A stretch of 13,651 bases of DNA, from positions 1 to 13,651 of the forward strand of contig CALHVH010000061.1 of NCBI GenBank assembly GCA_938039225.1, read 5' to 3'. Below, piece after piece: positions 6,938 to 13,651 of the stretch. Position 1 is the stretch's first letter. Every line of letters starts with the position of its first letter. Both the position numbers and the translations under genes were made by a program. This stretch comes from an uncultured Gammaproteobacteria bacterium. Its GTDB lineage: Bacteria > Pseudomonadota > Gammaproteobacteria > Steroidobacterales > JABDMI01. The notes below the pieces were generated by a model that saw only the letters and a program-made list of their open reading frames with translations, ran no database searches and was not told the DNA's origin.

Positions 6938-8149
6938 ATGAAAAATTCAGGCTTAGTAAAAATGTTTATAGCGCTAATGGGTATTAGTTCATTAGCAGTA
7001 TCAGCAGCTGTTGATTATACCGCTTGGTCGCAAGAGAACATTGCTGAATTAATTGAAAACGCTAAGCAGCAAAATAAAATGATCTTGGTGAACATCACTC
7101 AACCCGATTGGTGTCCACCATGCATTCGATTAGAAAATGCGATTTTTAGTAATCCTGACGAGAAGGAATTCTCAAAACTTGCTAAAGATTGGCTAGCAAT
7201 TGAAGTTCTTGGATATGATAAGCAAGGAGCTGCATTTTTAGCTCAACAAAATTTATTTTTTCATGGCACACCCACGGTTTTCTTACTTGACCCAAATCGA
7301 GCAAATGCTAAATCTAAGGCTGAAACAGCTCGTGAAAAATTAAAAAATAAAAAGCGTGATTTAAAACTTGGAGAATTAAAAGTAGTACACAGTGTGGCCA
7401 GTTTTCCAGACGATTTTACTGCACAGTTTTCAAAAGCCGTTGGTGGTTATGACTTAGTTGCAGAAGCACAAAAAAGCGTTCGTACTGAACAAACTCTGGA
7501 GGCGTATCAAGCATTAGCGCTAGCCTATGTTAACCAAGGGCAAGTAAAACCGGCTAATCGAGTTTATCAAAGCATGCTTTTTCGTGACGATTTAAGTTCG
7601 CAACAAATTCAAGATATTGAATGGGAACAAATTTTTCAAGTAACCCAGCGAGTAGAAAAGGATCATGCCAAAAGTGTAAGAGATATTGATGCATTTATTA
7701 AAAAGTATCCTAAATTTATTCAAGACAAAAAGCAATTTGAGACCTATGCTTATCGTCGCTCATGGTCTTTAGTAGAACTTAATCGTGTGGCAGAAGCCAA
7801 TGCGCTTTTGAAAAAAGCCTTTGTTGAGCCTTATGAGATTGATGGAGTAGCAGATTATCTTTATTTTGCATTCCGCAATCCAAAACCAGAATTATTAAAT
7901 GAAGCAAAACTAGTCTGTGATAAAGCCTTACAAGATTTTCCACAATCAAAAGCGCGATTAAAGGCCGCTGAAGGTCGCTTATTAAGACGCTTGAATAAAT
8001 TGCAGCAAGCGAAAGAGTCCTTTACCCAAGCTATAAGTTTATTAGATGTTGAAAGTGATAGTTATGCGGATACTCTAGAGACCTATCAGGGCCAGTTAGC
8101 TTTTGTGAATGCTGAGATTGAAAAGCAGAGAAAAAAAGAAATTACCTAG
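6938..8149 (+). CDS. Exported thioredoxin-like protein with repeat-rich C-terminus
   Basis: This protein probably acts in thiol-disulfide exchange outside the cytoplasm. The 403-residue protein begins with a signal peptide (basic MKNSGLVK, hydrophobic core, cleavage near VSAA at about residue 24). The thioredoxin fold has the redox site DWCPPC with cysteines at about 59 and 62, and the expected cis-proline in HGTPTVFLLD near 112. A lysine-rich insertion follows. The remaining residues, from about 165, are helical with TPR-like stretches such as AYQALALAYVNQGQVKPANRVYQ and KLQQAKESFTQAISLLD. I chose the ATG at 6938 because GGAG (6928-6931) is 6 bases upstream; the GTG at 6926 overlaps that site. 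The gene stands alone between divergent rluE and the amidohydrolase gene 87 bases on. Its partner is unknown. Confidence 0.85.
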   Translation: MKNSGLVKMFIALMGISSLAVSAAVDYTAWSQENIAELIENAKQQNKMILVNITQPDWCPPCIRLENAIFSNPDEKEFSKLAKDWLAIEVLGYDKQGAAFLAQQNLFFHGTPTVFLLDPNRANAKSKAETAREKLKNKKRDLKLGELKVVHSVASFPDDFTAQFSKAVGGYDLVAEAQKSVRTEQTLEAYQALALAYVNQGQVKPANRVYQSMLFRDDLSSQQIQDIEWEQIFQVTQRVEKDHAKSVRDIDAFIKKYPKFIQDKKQFETYAYRRSWSLVELNRVAEANALLKKAFVEPYEIDGVADYLYFAFRNPKPELLNEAKLVCDKALQDFPQSKARLKAAEGRLLRRLNKLQQAKESFTQAISLLDVESDSYADTLETYQGQLAFVNAEIEKQRKKEIT

Positions 8150-8168
8150 CTCTTTCAAATATAAGACC

Positions 8169-8197
8169 TAGACGACTGACATGTTCTGGTCTATGAT
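8169..8197 (+). promoter_or_regulatory. Candidate promoter of the amidohydrolase operon
   Basis: TAGACG (8169-8174) and TATGAT (8192-8197) are separated by 17 bases, matching the -35 consensus at 4 of 6 positions and the -10 at 5 of 6. Transcription would begin near 8204, about 33 bases before the preferred ATG at 8237. The -10 lies inside an inverted repeat that is listed separately. Confidence 0.4.
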
Positions 8198-8226
8198 TTT
8201 GTAATTAGATTCTTTGCAAATCATAG
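8191..8226 (+). repeat. 9-bp inverted repeat reaching the ribosome site
   Basis: ctatgattt (8191-8199) and aaatcatag (8218-8226) are perfect inverted copies around an 18-base interior. The left arm overlaps the candidate -10 and the right arm overlaps the AGGA ribosome site at 8225-8228. It could be an operator, or in read-through RNA a hairpin hiding the ribosome site. Confidence 0.5.
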
Positions 8227-8236
8227 GATGCAGAAT

Positions 8237-9931
8237 ATGTTTATCAAATTCAGTAAATTCAAAGTTAGCGTGGTTCTATTAAGTACCTTATTAATTCTTA
8301 ATGGATGTTCAAAAAAAGCCGATATTAATGAGGCAAAACTAGAAACGCAAAACGCCAGAATTACCACGGACGGAACCGTAATCTATAACGTTCGTGGTTA
8401 TACCTTCAAAAATGATGAGTTAGTAAAGTTTGATTACTTACACTTTGGCGATGATGGCAAAATAATTTCTGCCGGAACTGGTAAATACCCAAACGCAAAA
8501 AATCTACGTGATGCCGAGAATGCGGTCATGCTACCTGGCTTGATTGATGCTCATGGACATGTATCGAGTTTAGGCTTGGGTAATTTGCAGATTGATTTGA
8601 TGGGTGTTAGCTCGCTAAGTGATGCACTTGAGCAAATAAAAGCCTATGCTACTGAAAACCCTAATCTAGCAAGCATTCAAGGAAGAGGTTGGAACCAAGA
8701 GTTATGGACACCTGCAGAGTTCCCAAGTGCAAAAGACTTAGACTCATTAGGTATTGAGAAGCCCATTATTCTCGGTCGTGCTGATGGTCATGCAGTCTGG
8801 GTTAATACAGCCGCATTAAATTTAGCAGAAATTACCAATAACACTGAAAGCCCTGCGGGTGGAGAAATTCTTCGCAATGCCGATGGTACGGCAACTGGAA
8901 TATTGGTTGATACGGCTGAAAATCTGATACGTAAAAAACTTCCAGCAGCCACGCTAAAAGAAAGTCAGTCATATATTTCGGCGGCCATGAAAAATTTAGT
9001 GTCCTTAGGGATGACAGCAACGCATGATGCTGGTGCTACGTTTGAAGAAACTAAGGCTTATCATTTGTTACAAAATGCCGGTGAAATGCCGATGCGTGTT
9101 TACGTCATGTTGTCTGGTATCGAAACCCAAAGGGATTATGGCGCGGCCTACCAAAGCTTAGATGAAAAATTGCATATTAAGGCTATTAAGCTTTATGTGG
9201 ATGGCGCTCTAGGAAGTAGAGGTGCGGCCCTTTTAGAGGACTATAGTGATCAGCCGGGTCAAAGAGGGTATGTGATAACCGAACAAAATGTTTTGGAAGG
9301 CGCTATTCGTGAAGCAAGGCAAGATTATTATCAAGTCAATATTCACGCTATTGGCGACCGCGGAAATAGAATGGTTCTGGACGCTTTCAGAAATGCGGAA
9401 GCTCAAGAGAAAGAGCGTCACCGTATAGAGCATGCTCAAATTGTTCATCCCGATGATATTTCACGTTTTAAAGAACAGGGTATTATCCCAAGTATGCAGG
9501 GTATTCACGCTACTTCAGATATGCACATGGCTGAAAAACGTTTAGGACCGGATCGCTTAGAAGGTGCTTATGCGTGGAAAACCTTTTTAGATCAAGGTTC
9601 TCGAATAGCAAATGGTTCTGATTTTCCAGTCGAACGTCCAAATGTTTTTCAGGGCCTACATGCCTCTGTGAGTCGTCAGGACAAAAAATCTATGCCAAGT
9701 GGTGGTTGGTTACCTGAGCAACGTATGAGTCGTGAACAAGCCTTACGTTCATTCACAATTGATGCAGCTTATGCCGCTCATATGGATGACACAACCGGTT
9801 CATTAGAGGCCGGTAAATGGGCTGATTTTATATTAATGGATGAAGATTTCTTCACAGTGCCACGCGAAAATATTCATGCTATGCAAGTTACTGAAACTTG
9901 GGTTGGTGGTAAGCAAGTGTTTAAGCGTTAA
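8237..9931 (+). CDS. Amidohydrolase-family lipoprotein (YtcJ-like)
   Basis: This is a metal-dependent hydrolase of the amidohydrolase superfamily, close to the YtcJ / N-substituted formamide deformylase group. It is predicted to be exported and lipid-anchored. The signal peptide ends in LILNGC with lipobox Cys24 followed by Ser, which fits an outer-membrane lipoprotein. Metal and active-site motifs appear in order: DAHGH (His106, His108), IKLYVDGALGSRG with the likely carbamylated Lys318, NIHAIGDRG (His370), RIEHAQIVHPDD (His399) and NGSDFPVE (Asp462). The C-terminal composite domain contains GSLEAGKWADFILMDED. The length, 564 residues, is normal. An ATG at 8228 is possible, but AGGA at 8225-8228 is 8 bases before the ATG at 8237. 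The stop overlaps the next start (TAATG), so the two are translationally coupled. Substrate is unknown. Confidence 0.9.
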   Translation: MFIKFSKFKVSVVLLSTLLILNGCSKKADINEAKLETQNARITTDGTVIYNVRGYTFKNDELVKFDYLHFGDDGKIISAGTGKYPNAKNLRDAENAVMLPGLIDAHGHVSSLGLGNLQIDLMGVSSLSDALEQIKAYATENPNLASIQGRGWNQELWTPAEFPSAKDLDSLGIEKPIILGRADGHAVWVNTAALNLAEITNNTESPAGGEILRNADGTATGILVDTAENLIRKKLPAATLKESQSYISAAMKNLVSLGMTATHDAGATFEETKAYHLLQNAGEMPMRVYVMLSGIETQRDYGAAYQSLDEKLHIKAIKLYVDGALGSRGAALLEDYSDQPGQRGYVITEQNVLEGAIREARQDYYQVNIHAIGDRGNRMVLDAFRNAEAQEKERHRIEHAQIVHPDDISRFKEQGIIPSMQGIHATSDMHMAEKRLGPDRLEGAYAWKTFLDQGSRIANGSDFPVERPNVFQGLHASVSRQDKKSMPSGGWLPEQRMSREQALRSFTIDAAYAAHMDDTTGSLEAGKWADFILMDEDFFTVPRENIHAMQVTETWVGGKQVFKR

Positions 9932-10740
9932 TGAGCATGAAACAGTTTATTATCAGCAATGAGGCATCAATCCGCTTAGGTTTTTTTATCGGTATTTTTG
10001 TCATTATGTGTGTTTGGGAAATACTAGCTCCTAAACGTAAGTTAACAGTCAGTAAGACTAGACGCTGGTTGAGTAATGGTTCTATTGTCATTGCGAATAC
10101 CTTGGTGTTACGTTTTGTGTTTCCGATATTATCGGTAGGCGTGGCTTTTTTCTGTGTTGACTATGGTTATGGCTTATTTAATTTAATATCCTTTCCAAAT
10201 TGGCTGGCTGTTATTGTTTGTATTGTTTTTTTAGACATGTTGATTTATTGGCAACATGTGATTTTTCATAAAGTTCCACTGTTCTGGCGAATTCATCGAA
10301 TGCATCATGCCGACATGGATATTGATGTTACGACTGGAAGCCGATTTCATCCAATTGAAATAGTGCTATCCATGTTAATTAAATTTCTTGCGATAATTAT
10401 TCTGGGAATCCCAGTGCTTGCCATAATTATTTTTGAAGTTATTTTAAATTTAACCGCAATGTTTAATCACAGTAACGTTCGTATACCATTTGGATTGGAT
10501 GCAATTATTAGAAAGTTCATCGTTACACCGGATATGCACAGAGTGCATCATTCGGTTATTCCCAAAGAGACCAACAGTAATTATGGGTTCAATCTTTCTA
10601 TTTGGGATAGGCTATTTGGAACTTATATCGAACAGCCCAAAGAGGGTCATTTGGATATGCAAATTGGTCTGAACGCTTATCGTGATGTCAGAGCTTCTCA
10701 AGATTTAGATCAAATGCTATTAATTCCGTTTAAAAAATAA
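9931..10740 (+). CDS. Sterol desaturase / fatty acid hydroxylase family membrane protein
   Basis: This integral membrane di-iron enzyme belongs to a family that hydroxylates or desaturates lipids. All histidine clusters are present in its 269 residues: His109-x3-His113, His122-x2-His125-His126, His140, His180 and His203-x2-His206-His207. Four or so hydrophobic spans are visible (about 15-32, 50-76, 90-107 and 145-175), with the histidines on the cytoplasmic side as in the family. Its start overlaps the amidohydrolase stop by one base, so expression is coupled. A second ATG two codons later (9937) is equally plausible. The substrate is not evident; candidates are fatty acids, hydroxylated lipids or a sterol-like or ether lipid. 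No sterol biosynthesis gene is in the window. Confidence 0.9.
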   Translation: MSMKQFIISNEASIRLGFFIGIFVIMCVWEILAPKRKLTVSKTRRWLSNGSIVIANTLVLRFVFPILSVGVAFFCVDYGYGLFNLISFPNWLAVIVCIVFLDMLIYWQHVIFHKVPLFWRIHRMHHADMDIDVTTGSRFHPIEIVLSMLIKFLAIIILGIPVLAIIIFEVILNLTAMFNHSNVRIPFGLDAIIRKFIVTPDMHRVHHSVIPKETNSNYGFNLSIWDRLFGTYIEQPKEGHLDMQIGLNAYRDVRASQDLDQMLLIPFKK

Positions 10741-10767
10741 ACTTTTGAGTTTGAAAAAGGTCTTTAT

Positions 10768-11601
10768 ATGATGCGAGTCTTAGTTAAAGTACTTTTTTAT
10801 AGCTTATTTTCAAGTATGGCCTTGCAATGCGTCTTTGCCGAATCGGACTGGCAAGAGCTTGAAACGGGGCTGTACTTAGGTAAGTTTAAAACACAACAAA
10901 AAAGCGTGGTTGGTGATTCACTGATTACTATTTTAAAGTTTAATCCTGAGCTATGGGAATTAGATATTGTTACCGAATCAGAAAGCGGTGATAAAAAAAC
11001 TAAAACAGCAAAGCAGTGGAGCAAAAGTCATGATTTAGTAGCTGTTATCAATGCCGGTATGTTTGCTCAAGATTACTCAAAGCACATTGGCTATATGCAA
11101 ACATCTAGGCATATTAATAGTAAGCACATTAATAAATATCAATCCGTTGCAGCCTTTAATCCCAAGGCAGATACCAGTGTTCCCGAGTTTCAAATATTTG
11201 ATTTAGATGCTGATAATGTGTCAATGGATAAAATTCTAAAGGATTACTCTGCGGTTGTTCAAAACCTGAGGCTCATCAAAAAACCAGGTGAAAATCGCTG
11301 GTCAAAACAAGAAAAAATTTGGAGTGAGGCCGCATTAGGTGAAGACCAGCAAGGAAATATTTTGTTTATTTTTACTAGATCCCCTTTTAGTATGTACGAT
11401 TTGAATAAAGAGTTATTAAATTTAGATATTAATCTGGTTGCAGCTCAACATCTAGAGGGTGGGCCAGAAGCTCAGCTATACTTTAAAGTTGGCGATGTTG
11501 AAGAAGAGTTGTTTGGTAGTTTTGAAACCTCGTTTTTTGAAAAAGACAGTAATTTAATTGCCTGGCCAATCCCCAATGTCATTGGTGTTAGAAAAAAATA
11601 A
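10768..11601 (+). CDS. Secreted phosphodiester glycosidase-domain protein (NAGPA/DUF2233)
   Basis: This exported protein carries the domain found in N-acetylglucosamine-1-phosphodiester alpha-N-acetylglucosaminidase and bacterial relatives. It has 277 residues with a signal peptide of about 24 residues ending VFA. Family features are AVINAGMFAQDYSKHIGYM near residues 91-109, where the NAGMF core aligns with the NGG-like active region, and EGGPEAQLYF near 228-237, matching the glycine-rich DGG block. The first ATG at 10768 is preferred because AAAGG (10756-10760) is 7 bases before it. The gene lies 27 bases after the hydroxylase gene and 8 bases before the P-loop gene, which suggests one transcript. 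The chemical bond it cuts, if any, is unknown. Confidence 0.8.
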   Translation: MMRVLVKVLFYSLFSSMALQCVFAESDWQELETGLYLGKFKTQQKSVVGDSLITILKFNPELWELDIVTESESGDKKTKTAKQWSKSHDLVAVINAGMFAQDYSKHIGYMQTSRHINSKHINKYQSVAAFNPKADTSVPEFQIFDLDADNVSMDKILKDYSAVVQNLRLIKKPGENRWSKQEKIWSEAALGEDQQGNILFIFTRSPFSMYDLNKELLNLDINLVAAQHLEGGPEAQLYFKVGDVEEELFGSFETSFFEKDSNLIAWPIPNVIGVRKK

Positions 11602-11609
11602 CAAAATAT

Positions 11610-12155
11610 ATGCAGCGAATTAATGTCATTGGTACTAGCGGTAGTGGCAAGTCTTGGTTTTCTTCAAAGTTAGCATCTTGCTTGGATGTAGCTTATATAG
11701 AAATGGATGCTTTAAACTGGAAGCCAAACTGGCAAGAGGCAAGCAATCAAGAGTTTGTTGATTGTCTTACTCAGGCATGCTCTGTAGATGCATGGGTTTT
11801 AGATGGTAATTATTCCCGAACCAATGAATTTAAATGGCAACGTGTTGATACGATTATATGGATTGACTACGGATTTATGCGTACATTTTTCCAAGTTGTA
11901 AAACGTTCATTTCATCGTGCTTGGACACAAACAGAAGTCTGGAAAGGTACAGGTAATAGAGAATCGTTTAAGCGTAGTTTTTTTAGTTCAGAGTCAGTTA
12001 TACACTGGATGTTAATTAACTATCGAAGAAATAAAAAACGCTATGCAAAGCTCATGGCTAACCCACCTAATTCAAATATTAAGTGTATCCACATCAAATC
12101 TGTTAATGACGCAAAGAATTTTTTAGTTGCACAAAGAAAAAAGCAGGCTGGTTAG
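11610..12155 (+). CDS. Small P-loop NTPase, adenylate kinase-like
   Basis: This is a cytoplasmic nucleotide-binding protein of the group often labelled AAA-family ATPase, adenylate kinase-related or topology modulation protein. The Walker A loop is GTSGSGKS at residues 8-15. A likely acceptor or substrate region follows at YIEMDALNWKPNW, then WVLDGNYSRT (Walker B-like strand plus substrate motif) and WIDYGFMRTFF. An arginine- and lysine-rich helix (YRRNKKRYAKL) resembles a kinase lid. With 181 residues it is of normal size. It starts 8 bases after the previous stop with a weak ribosome site. The last four codons and the stop lie inside a terminator hairpin. Kinase activity is inferred from the fold, and the substrate is unknown. 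Confidence 0.82.
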   Translation: MQRINVIGTSGSGKSWFSSKLASCLDVAYIEMDALNWKPNWQEASNQEFVDCLTQACSVDAWVLDGNYSRTNEFKWQRVDTIIWIDYGFMRTFFQVVKRSFHRAWTQTEVWKGTGNRESFKRSFFSSESVIHWMLINYRRNKKRYAKLMANPPNSNIKCIHIKSVNDAKNFLVAQRKKQAG

Positions 12156-12162
12156 CCTGCTT
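12137..12162. terminator. Bidirectional terminator overlapping a stop codon
   Basis: aagcaggct (12141-12149) and agcctgctt (12154-12162) form a perfect 9-bp stem with loop ggtt. Read leftward it is followed by TTTTTTCTTT, so it is a strong terminator for the cytochrome b561-yceI transcript. Rightward the T tract is poor. The P-loop gene stop codon TAG (12153-12155) lies in the loop and right arm. Confidence 0.8.
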
Positions 12163-12165
12163 ATC

Positions 12166-12272
12166 TCAATTCGTCAATAGTAAGCTTTACTACTTATTTC
12201 CTCCGGGGCTTTCAATTCGCCAATAGTAAGCTTTACTAATTATTTCCTCCGGGGCTTTCAATTCGCCAATAG
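12166..12272. repeat. 46-base tandem repeat, two full copies plus 15 bases
   Basis: Unit 1 is 12166-12211 and unit 2 is 12212-12257, identical at 44 of 46 positions (differences at unit positions 9 and 28). A third partial copy, 12258-12272, covers unit positions 1-15. Each unit begins tcaattcg[c/t]caatag, contains TAGTAA-gct-TTACTA (a 6-bp inverted repeat) and ends with cctccggggctt. The first part of each unit is an inverted copy of the last codons and stop of yceI. There is no reading frame and no spacer-like variation. The array lies between yceI and its terminator, so it would be transcribed as yceI 3' untranslated RNA. Confidence 0.93.
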
Positions 12273-12290
12273 CTTTTCTATTGGCGAATT
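12260..12290 (-). other. Perfect 13-bp hairpin containing the yceI stop codon
   Basis: aattcgccaatag (12260-12272) is the exact reverse complement of ctattggcgaatt (12278-12290), with loop ctttt. Leftward, the first arm is the 3' end of yceI (part of the Gly codon, then Ile-Arg-Gln-stop) and the second is the partial third repeat. It lacks a T tract, so it is not a standard terminator. It may protect the mRNA 3' end or affect release. Confidence 0.85.
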
Positions 12291-12940
12291 CCCTCAATGT
12301 CTAGTTCGATGAAGACTTCAGCTGAATTTGGACCTAGGCCTTTTTTTACGCCAAAATCTTTCATTACAAAAGAAGTTGTACCTGTAAAACCGCGTCGATA
12401 TCCACCCCAAGGATCATCCCCATGACCTACTTCTTGAACTTGTAAGGTCAATGGTTTCGTCATACCTAAAAAAGTAAAATCTCCGGTTACAGTGCCTTTA
12501 CCGTTAACCAGATTAACTGAAGTGCTTTTGAAACTGGCTTGTGGAAATTTTTCTACCTGTAAAAAATCATCATTACGTAAGTGCTTATCGCGTTCAGCAT
12601 GATTAGAATCAACACTAGTTGTGTCAATGCTTACATTGATGGTGGAGTTATTTGGATTTGCAGTGTCATAAGTAAACTCACCGTCAAAGTCATTAAAACG
12701 ACCATGTAACCAGCTATAACCTAAGTGCTTAACTTTAAATTGTATAAAAGCATGTGCGCCTTTAATGTCGAGCTTGTAATTTTCTACTTCACCTGAAACC
12801 GCTTCTTTTACCATGCTGGTGGCTTTATCAGCCATGGCCTTGGTATCACTGGGTGCGGCATCAGTAGAAGCTGCTTTTCCACAAGCAAATAACGTGAATA
12901 GTACAGCGGTTGACGCAAGTAATAAGCTTTGTTTTTTCAT
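12278..12940 (-). CDS. yceI: YceI-family lipocalin-like protein, probable lipoprotein
   Basis: YceI proteins are periplasmic beta-barrel binders of isoprenoid-type lipids, usually paired with a cytochrome b561. The 220-residue protein begins MKKQSLLL and has LFAC at residues 17-20, an acceptable though imperfect lipobox, so it may be lipid-anchored. Most relatives have only a cleaved signal. A Thr/Lys/Ala-rich linker to about residue 45 precedes the domain. The domain shows YKLDIKGAHAFIQFKVKHLGYSWLHGRFNDFDGEF, then a block around ERDKHLRNDDFL, and finally TFLGMTKPLTLQV and GFTGTTSFVMKDFGVK, all typical. The ATG at 12940 is favoured over the one at 12952 because GAGG (12947-12950) is 6 bases before it. 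It follows the b561 gene by 37 bases, as in E. coli yceJ-yceI. Confidence 0.93.
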   Translation of the reverse strand: MKKQSLLLASTAVLFTLFACGKAASTDAAPSDTKAMADKATSMVKEAVSGEVENYKLDIKGAHAFIQFKVKHLGYSWLHGRFNDFDGEFTYDTANPNNSTINVSIDTTSVDSNHAERDKHLRNDDFLQVEKFPQASFKSTSVNLVNGKGTVTGDFTFLGMTKPLTLQVQEVGHGDDPWGGYRRGFTGTTSFVMKDFGVKKGLGPNSAEVFIELDIEGIRQ

Positions 12941-12977
12941 TGTTGACCTCATAGATGGATTGATATTTATTATACGG

Positions 12978-13517
12978 TTATTCTTTGTTGAGCATTCGTT
13001 TAAGCGTGTTGTCTTTTTTTATAAAATGGTGAAAAAGGGCGGCAGCTGCATGCAAAGTAGCTAAACCTATACATAGGTAAGCTCCCCAACGATGTAATTT
13101 TCCTGCTAAATCGTTTTGACTGTTGATGTCAGAAAAAATTGCAGGAATTTCAAATAATCCAAACACACTGATAGGATCGCCTGTGGCTGTAGTAATTATA
13201 TAACCGGAAAAAATTAAAGTATAAATAAGCAGGCTCATTGAATACTGTACGATTTTTGCAGATCGTTTTTCTAGAGTGCTCAGCGACGATTGGTATTGTG
13301 GTTTTTTAGTAAAACATCTCAGTAAGGTACTTACAAAAATAATAATAAAGAGCAATACGCCAATGGCTTTATGTGCGAATGGGGCTTTTGTGTACCAAGT
13401 ATCATAATAATCCAATTCAACCATCCAATAACCCGAGGCGAAGAGTCCAATGACTATGGCAGCAATTAGCCAATGCACCACTATGCGACTGAGAGGGTAG
13501 GTGTTCTTTGGACTCAT
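12978..13517 (-). CDS. yceJ: Cytochrome b561
   Basis: This di-heme inner-membrane electron carrier of the bacterial cytochrome b561 family has 179 residues and four membrane spans (about 13-30, 48-67, 92-112 and 142-165). The four heme-ligand histidines are His15 (VVHWL), His49 (FAHKA), His142 (LHRWG) and His156 (ATLHA). It probably passes electrons between quinone and a periplasmic partner. It is first in the leftward transcript with the YceI gene, the same order as in E. coli. The ATG at 13517 has a weak AAAGAAT-like ribosome site. The family has several paralogues, so the symbol rests mainly on the neighbour. Confidence 0.9.
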   Translation of the reverse strand: MSPKNTYPLSRIVVHWLIAAIVIGLFASGYWMVELDYYDTWYTKAPFAHKAIGVLLFIIIFVSTLLRCFTKKPQYQSSLSTLEKRSAKIVQYSMSLLIYTLIFSGYIITTATGDPISVFGLFEIPAIFSDINSQNDLAGKLHRWGAYLCIGLATLHAAAALFHHFIKKDNTLKRMLNKE

Positions 13518-13546
13518 ATATTATTCTTTTTCAAGGTTTTAGAAGC

Positions 13547-13552
13547 TATAAT
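13547..13552 (+). promoter_or_regulatory. Candidate -10 for the gene at the right edge
   Basis: A perfect TATAAT lies 42 bases before the ATG at 13594, in the 76-base gap between divergent genes. No good -35 is found 16-18 bases upstream. Confidence 0.35.
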
Positions 13553-13593
13553 CAATATATTATGCAATAATTTTTGTTTAAGGAATCATAAAC

Positions 13594-13651
13594 ATGACTA
13601 AATTTTTAAAGATAACGGGTGTCTTGGCTTTTTTAAGTGGTTTGGTAGCCA
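13594..13651 (+). CDS. Start of an exported or membrane protein, cut by the window edge
   Basis: Nineteen codons are visible: MTKFLKITGVLAFLSGLVA, a basic start followed by a hydrophobic core, as in a signal peptide or first membrane span. AAGGA (13580-13584) lies 9 bases before the ATG, supporting a real start. The gene is divergent from the cytochrome b561 gene. The product cannot be named from this fragment. Confidence 0.7.
   Translation, partial: MTKFLKITGVLAFLSGLVA

Noticed and set aside
8228..8236. ATG at 8228 as start of the amidohydrolase lipoprotein
   Set aside because: The only Shine-Dalgarno-like sequence touches this ATG, whereas it is well spaced for the ATG at 8237. It remains possible.
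12166..12272. CRISPR-like direct repeats
   Set aside because: The units are contiguous, without variable spacers, and there are no cas genes. This is a simple tandem duplication.
12166..12290. Insertion sequence or integration site
   Set aside because: No transposase, integrase or tRNA gene is near, and both flanking genes are intact to their stop codons.
12813..13064. Rightward 83-residue open frame across the yceI start and b561 end
   Set aside because: It lies antisense over two well-identified genes, has no ribosome site and its protein resembles no family I know.

Overview
The window looks like ordinary chromosome from an AT-rich gammaproteobacterium, probably marine or free-living. 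The evidence is RluE, the yceJ-yceI type gene pair, family I pyrophosphatase, class II DAHP synthase and a saccharopine-type lysine-degradation pair. I cannot name the genus. There are thirteen complete protein genes and one cut by the right edge. I saw no tRNA, rRNA, CRISPR array, transposase or phage gene.

Left part (1-3800): three leftward genes. The transcript starts with a saccharopine dehydrogenase-like gene, continues into an ALDH7-type aminoadipate-semialdehyde dehydrogenase, and is followed after a hairpin by ppa. The first two would carry out saccharopine -> 2-aminoadipate 6-semialdehyde -> 2-aminoadipate. Divergent from them, behind a 264-base control region with two inverted repeats, is class II DAHP synthase (3799-5154), the first step of aromatic amino acid synthesis. 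A strong bidirectional terminator closes that gene.

Middle (5230-8149): rluE and a CFA-synthase/coclaurine N-methyltransferase-like methyltransferase form a leftward pair. Only 44 bases away, an exported thioredoxin-like protein with a CPPC site and a repeat-rich tail runs rightward.

Right part (8237-12155): a compact rightward run encodes an amidohydrolase lipoprotein, a membrane di-iron hydroxylase (sterol desaturase family), a secreted phosphodiester-glycosidase-domain protein and a small P-loop kinase-like protein. Envelope location and tight spacing suggest a shared task, but none can be named from sequence. From the right comes the leftward cytochrome b561 - YceI pair. Between the two convergent units sit a bidirectional terminator, two 46-base tandem repeats, and a perfect 13-bp hairpin containing the yceI stop codon. 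The repeats each carry an inverted copy of the end of yceI, which is the most unusual structure in the window. A new secreted or membrane protein gene begins at 13594.

I did not find a clear undescribed multi-gene system. The best leads are the yceI 3' repeat structure, the four-gene envelope cluster, and the inverted repeats at the DAHP synthase and amidohydrolase promoters.
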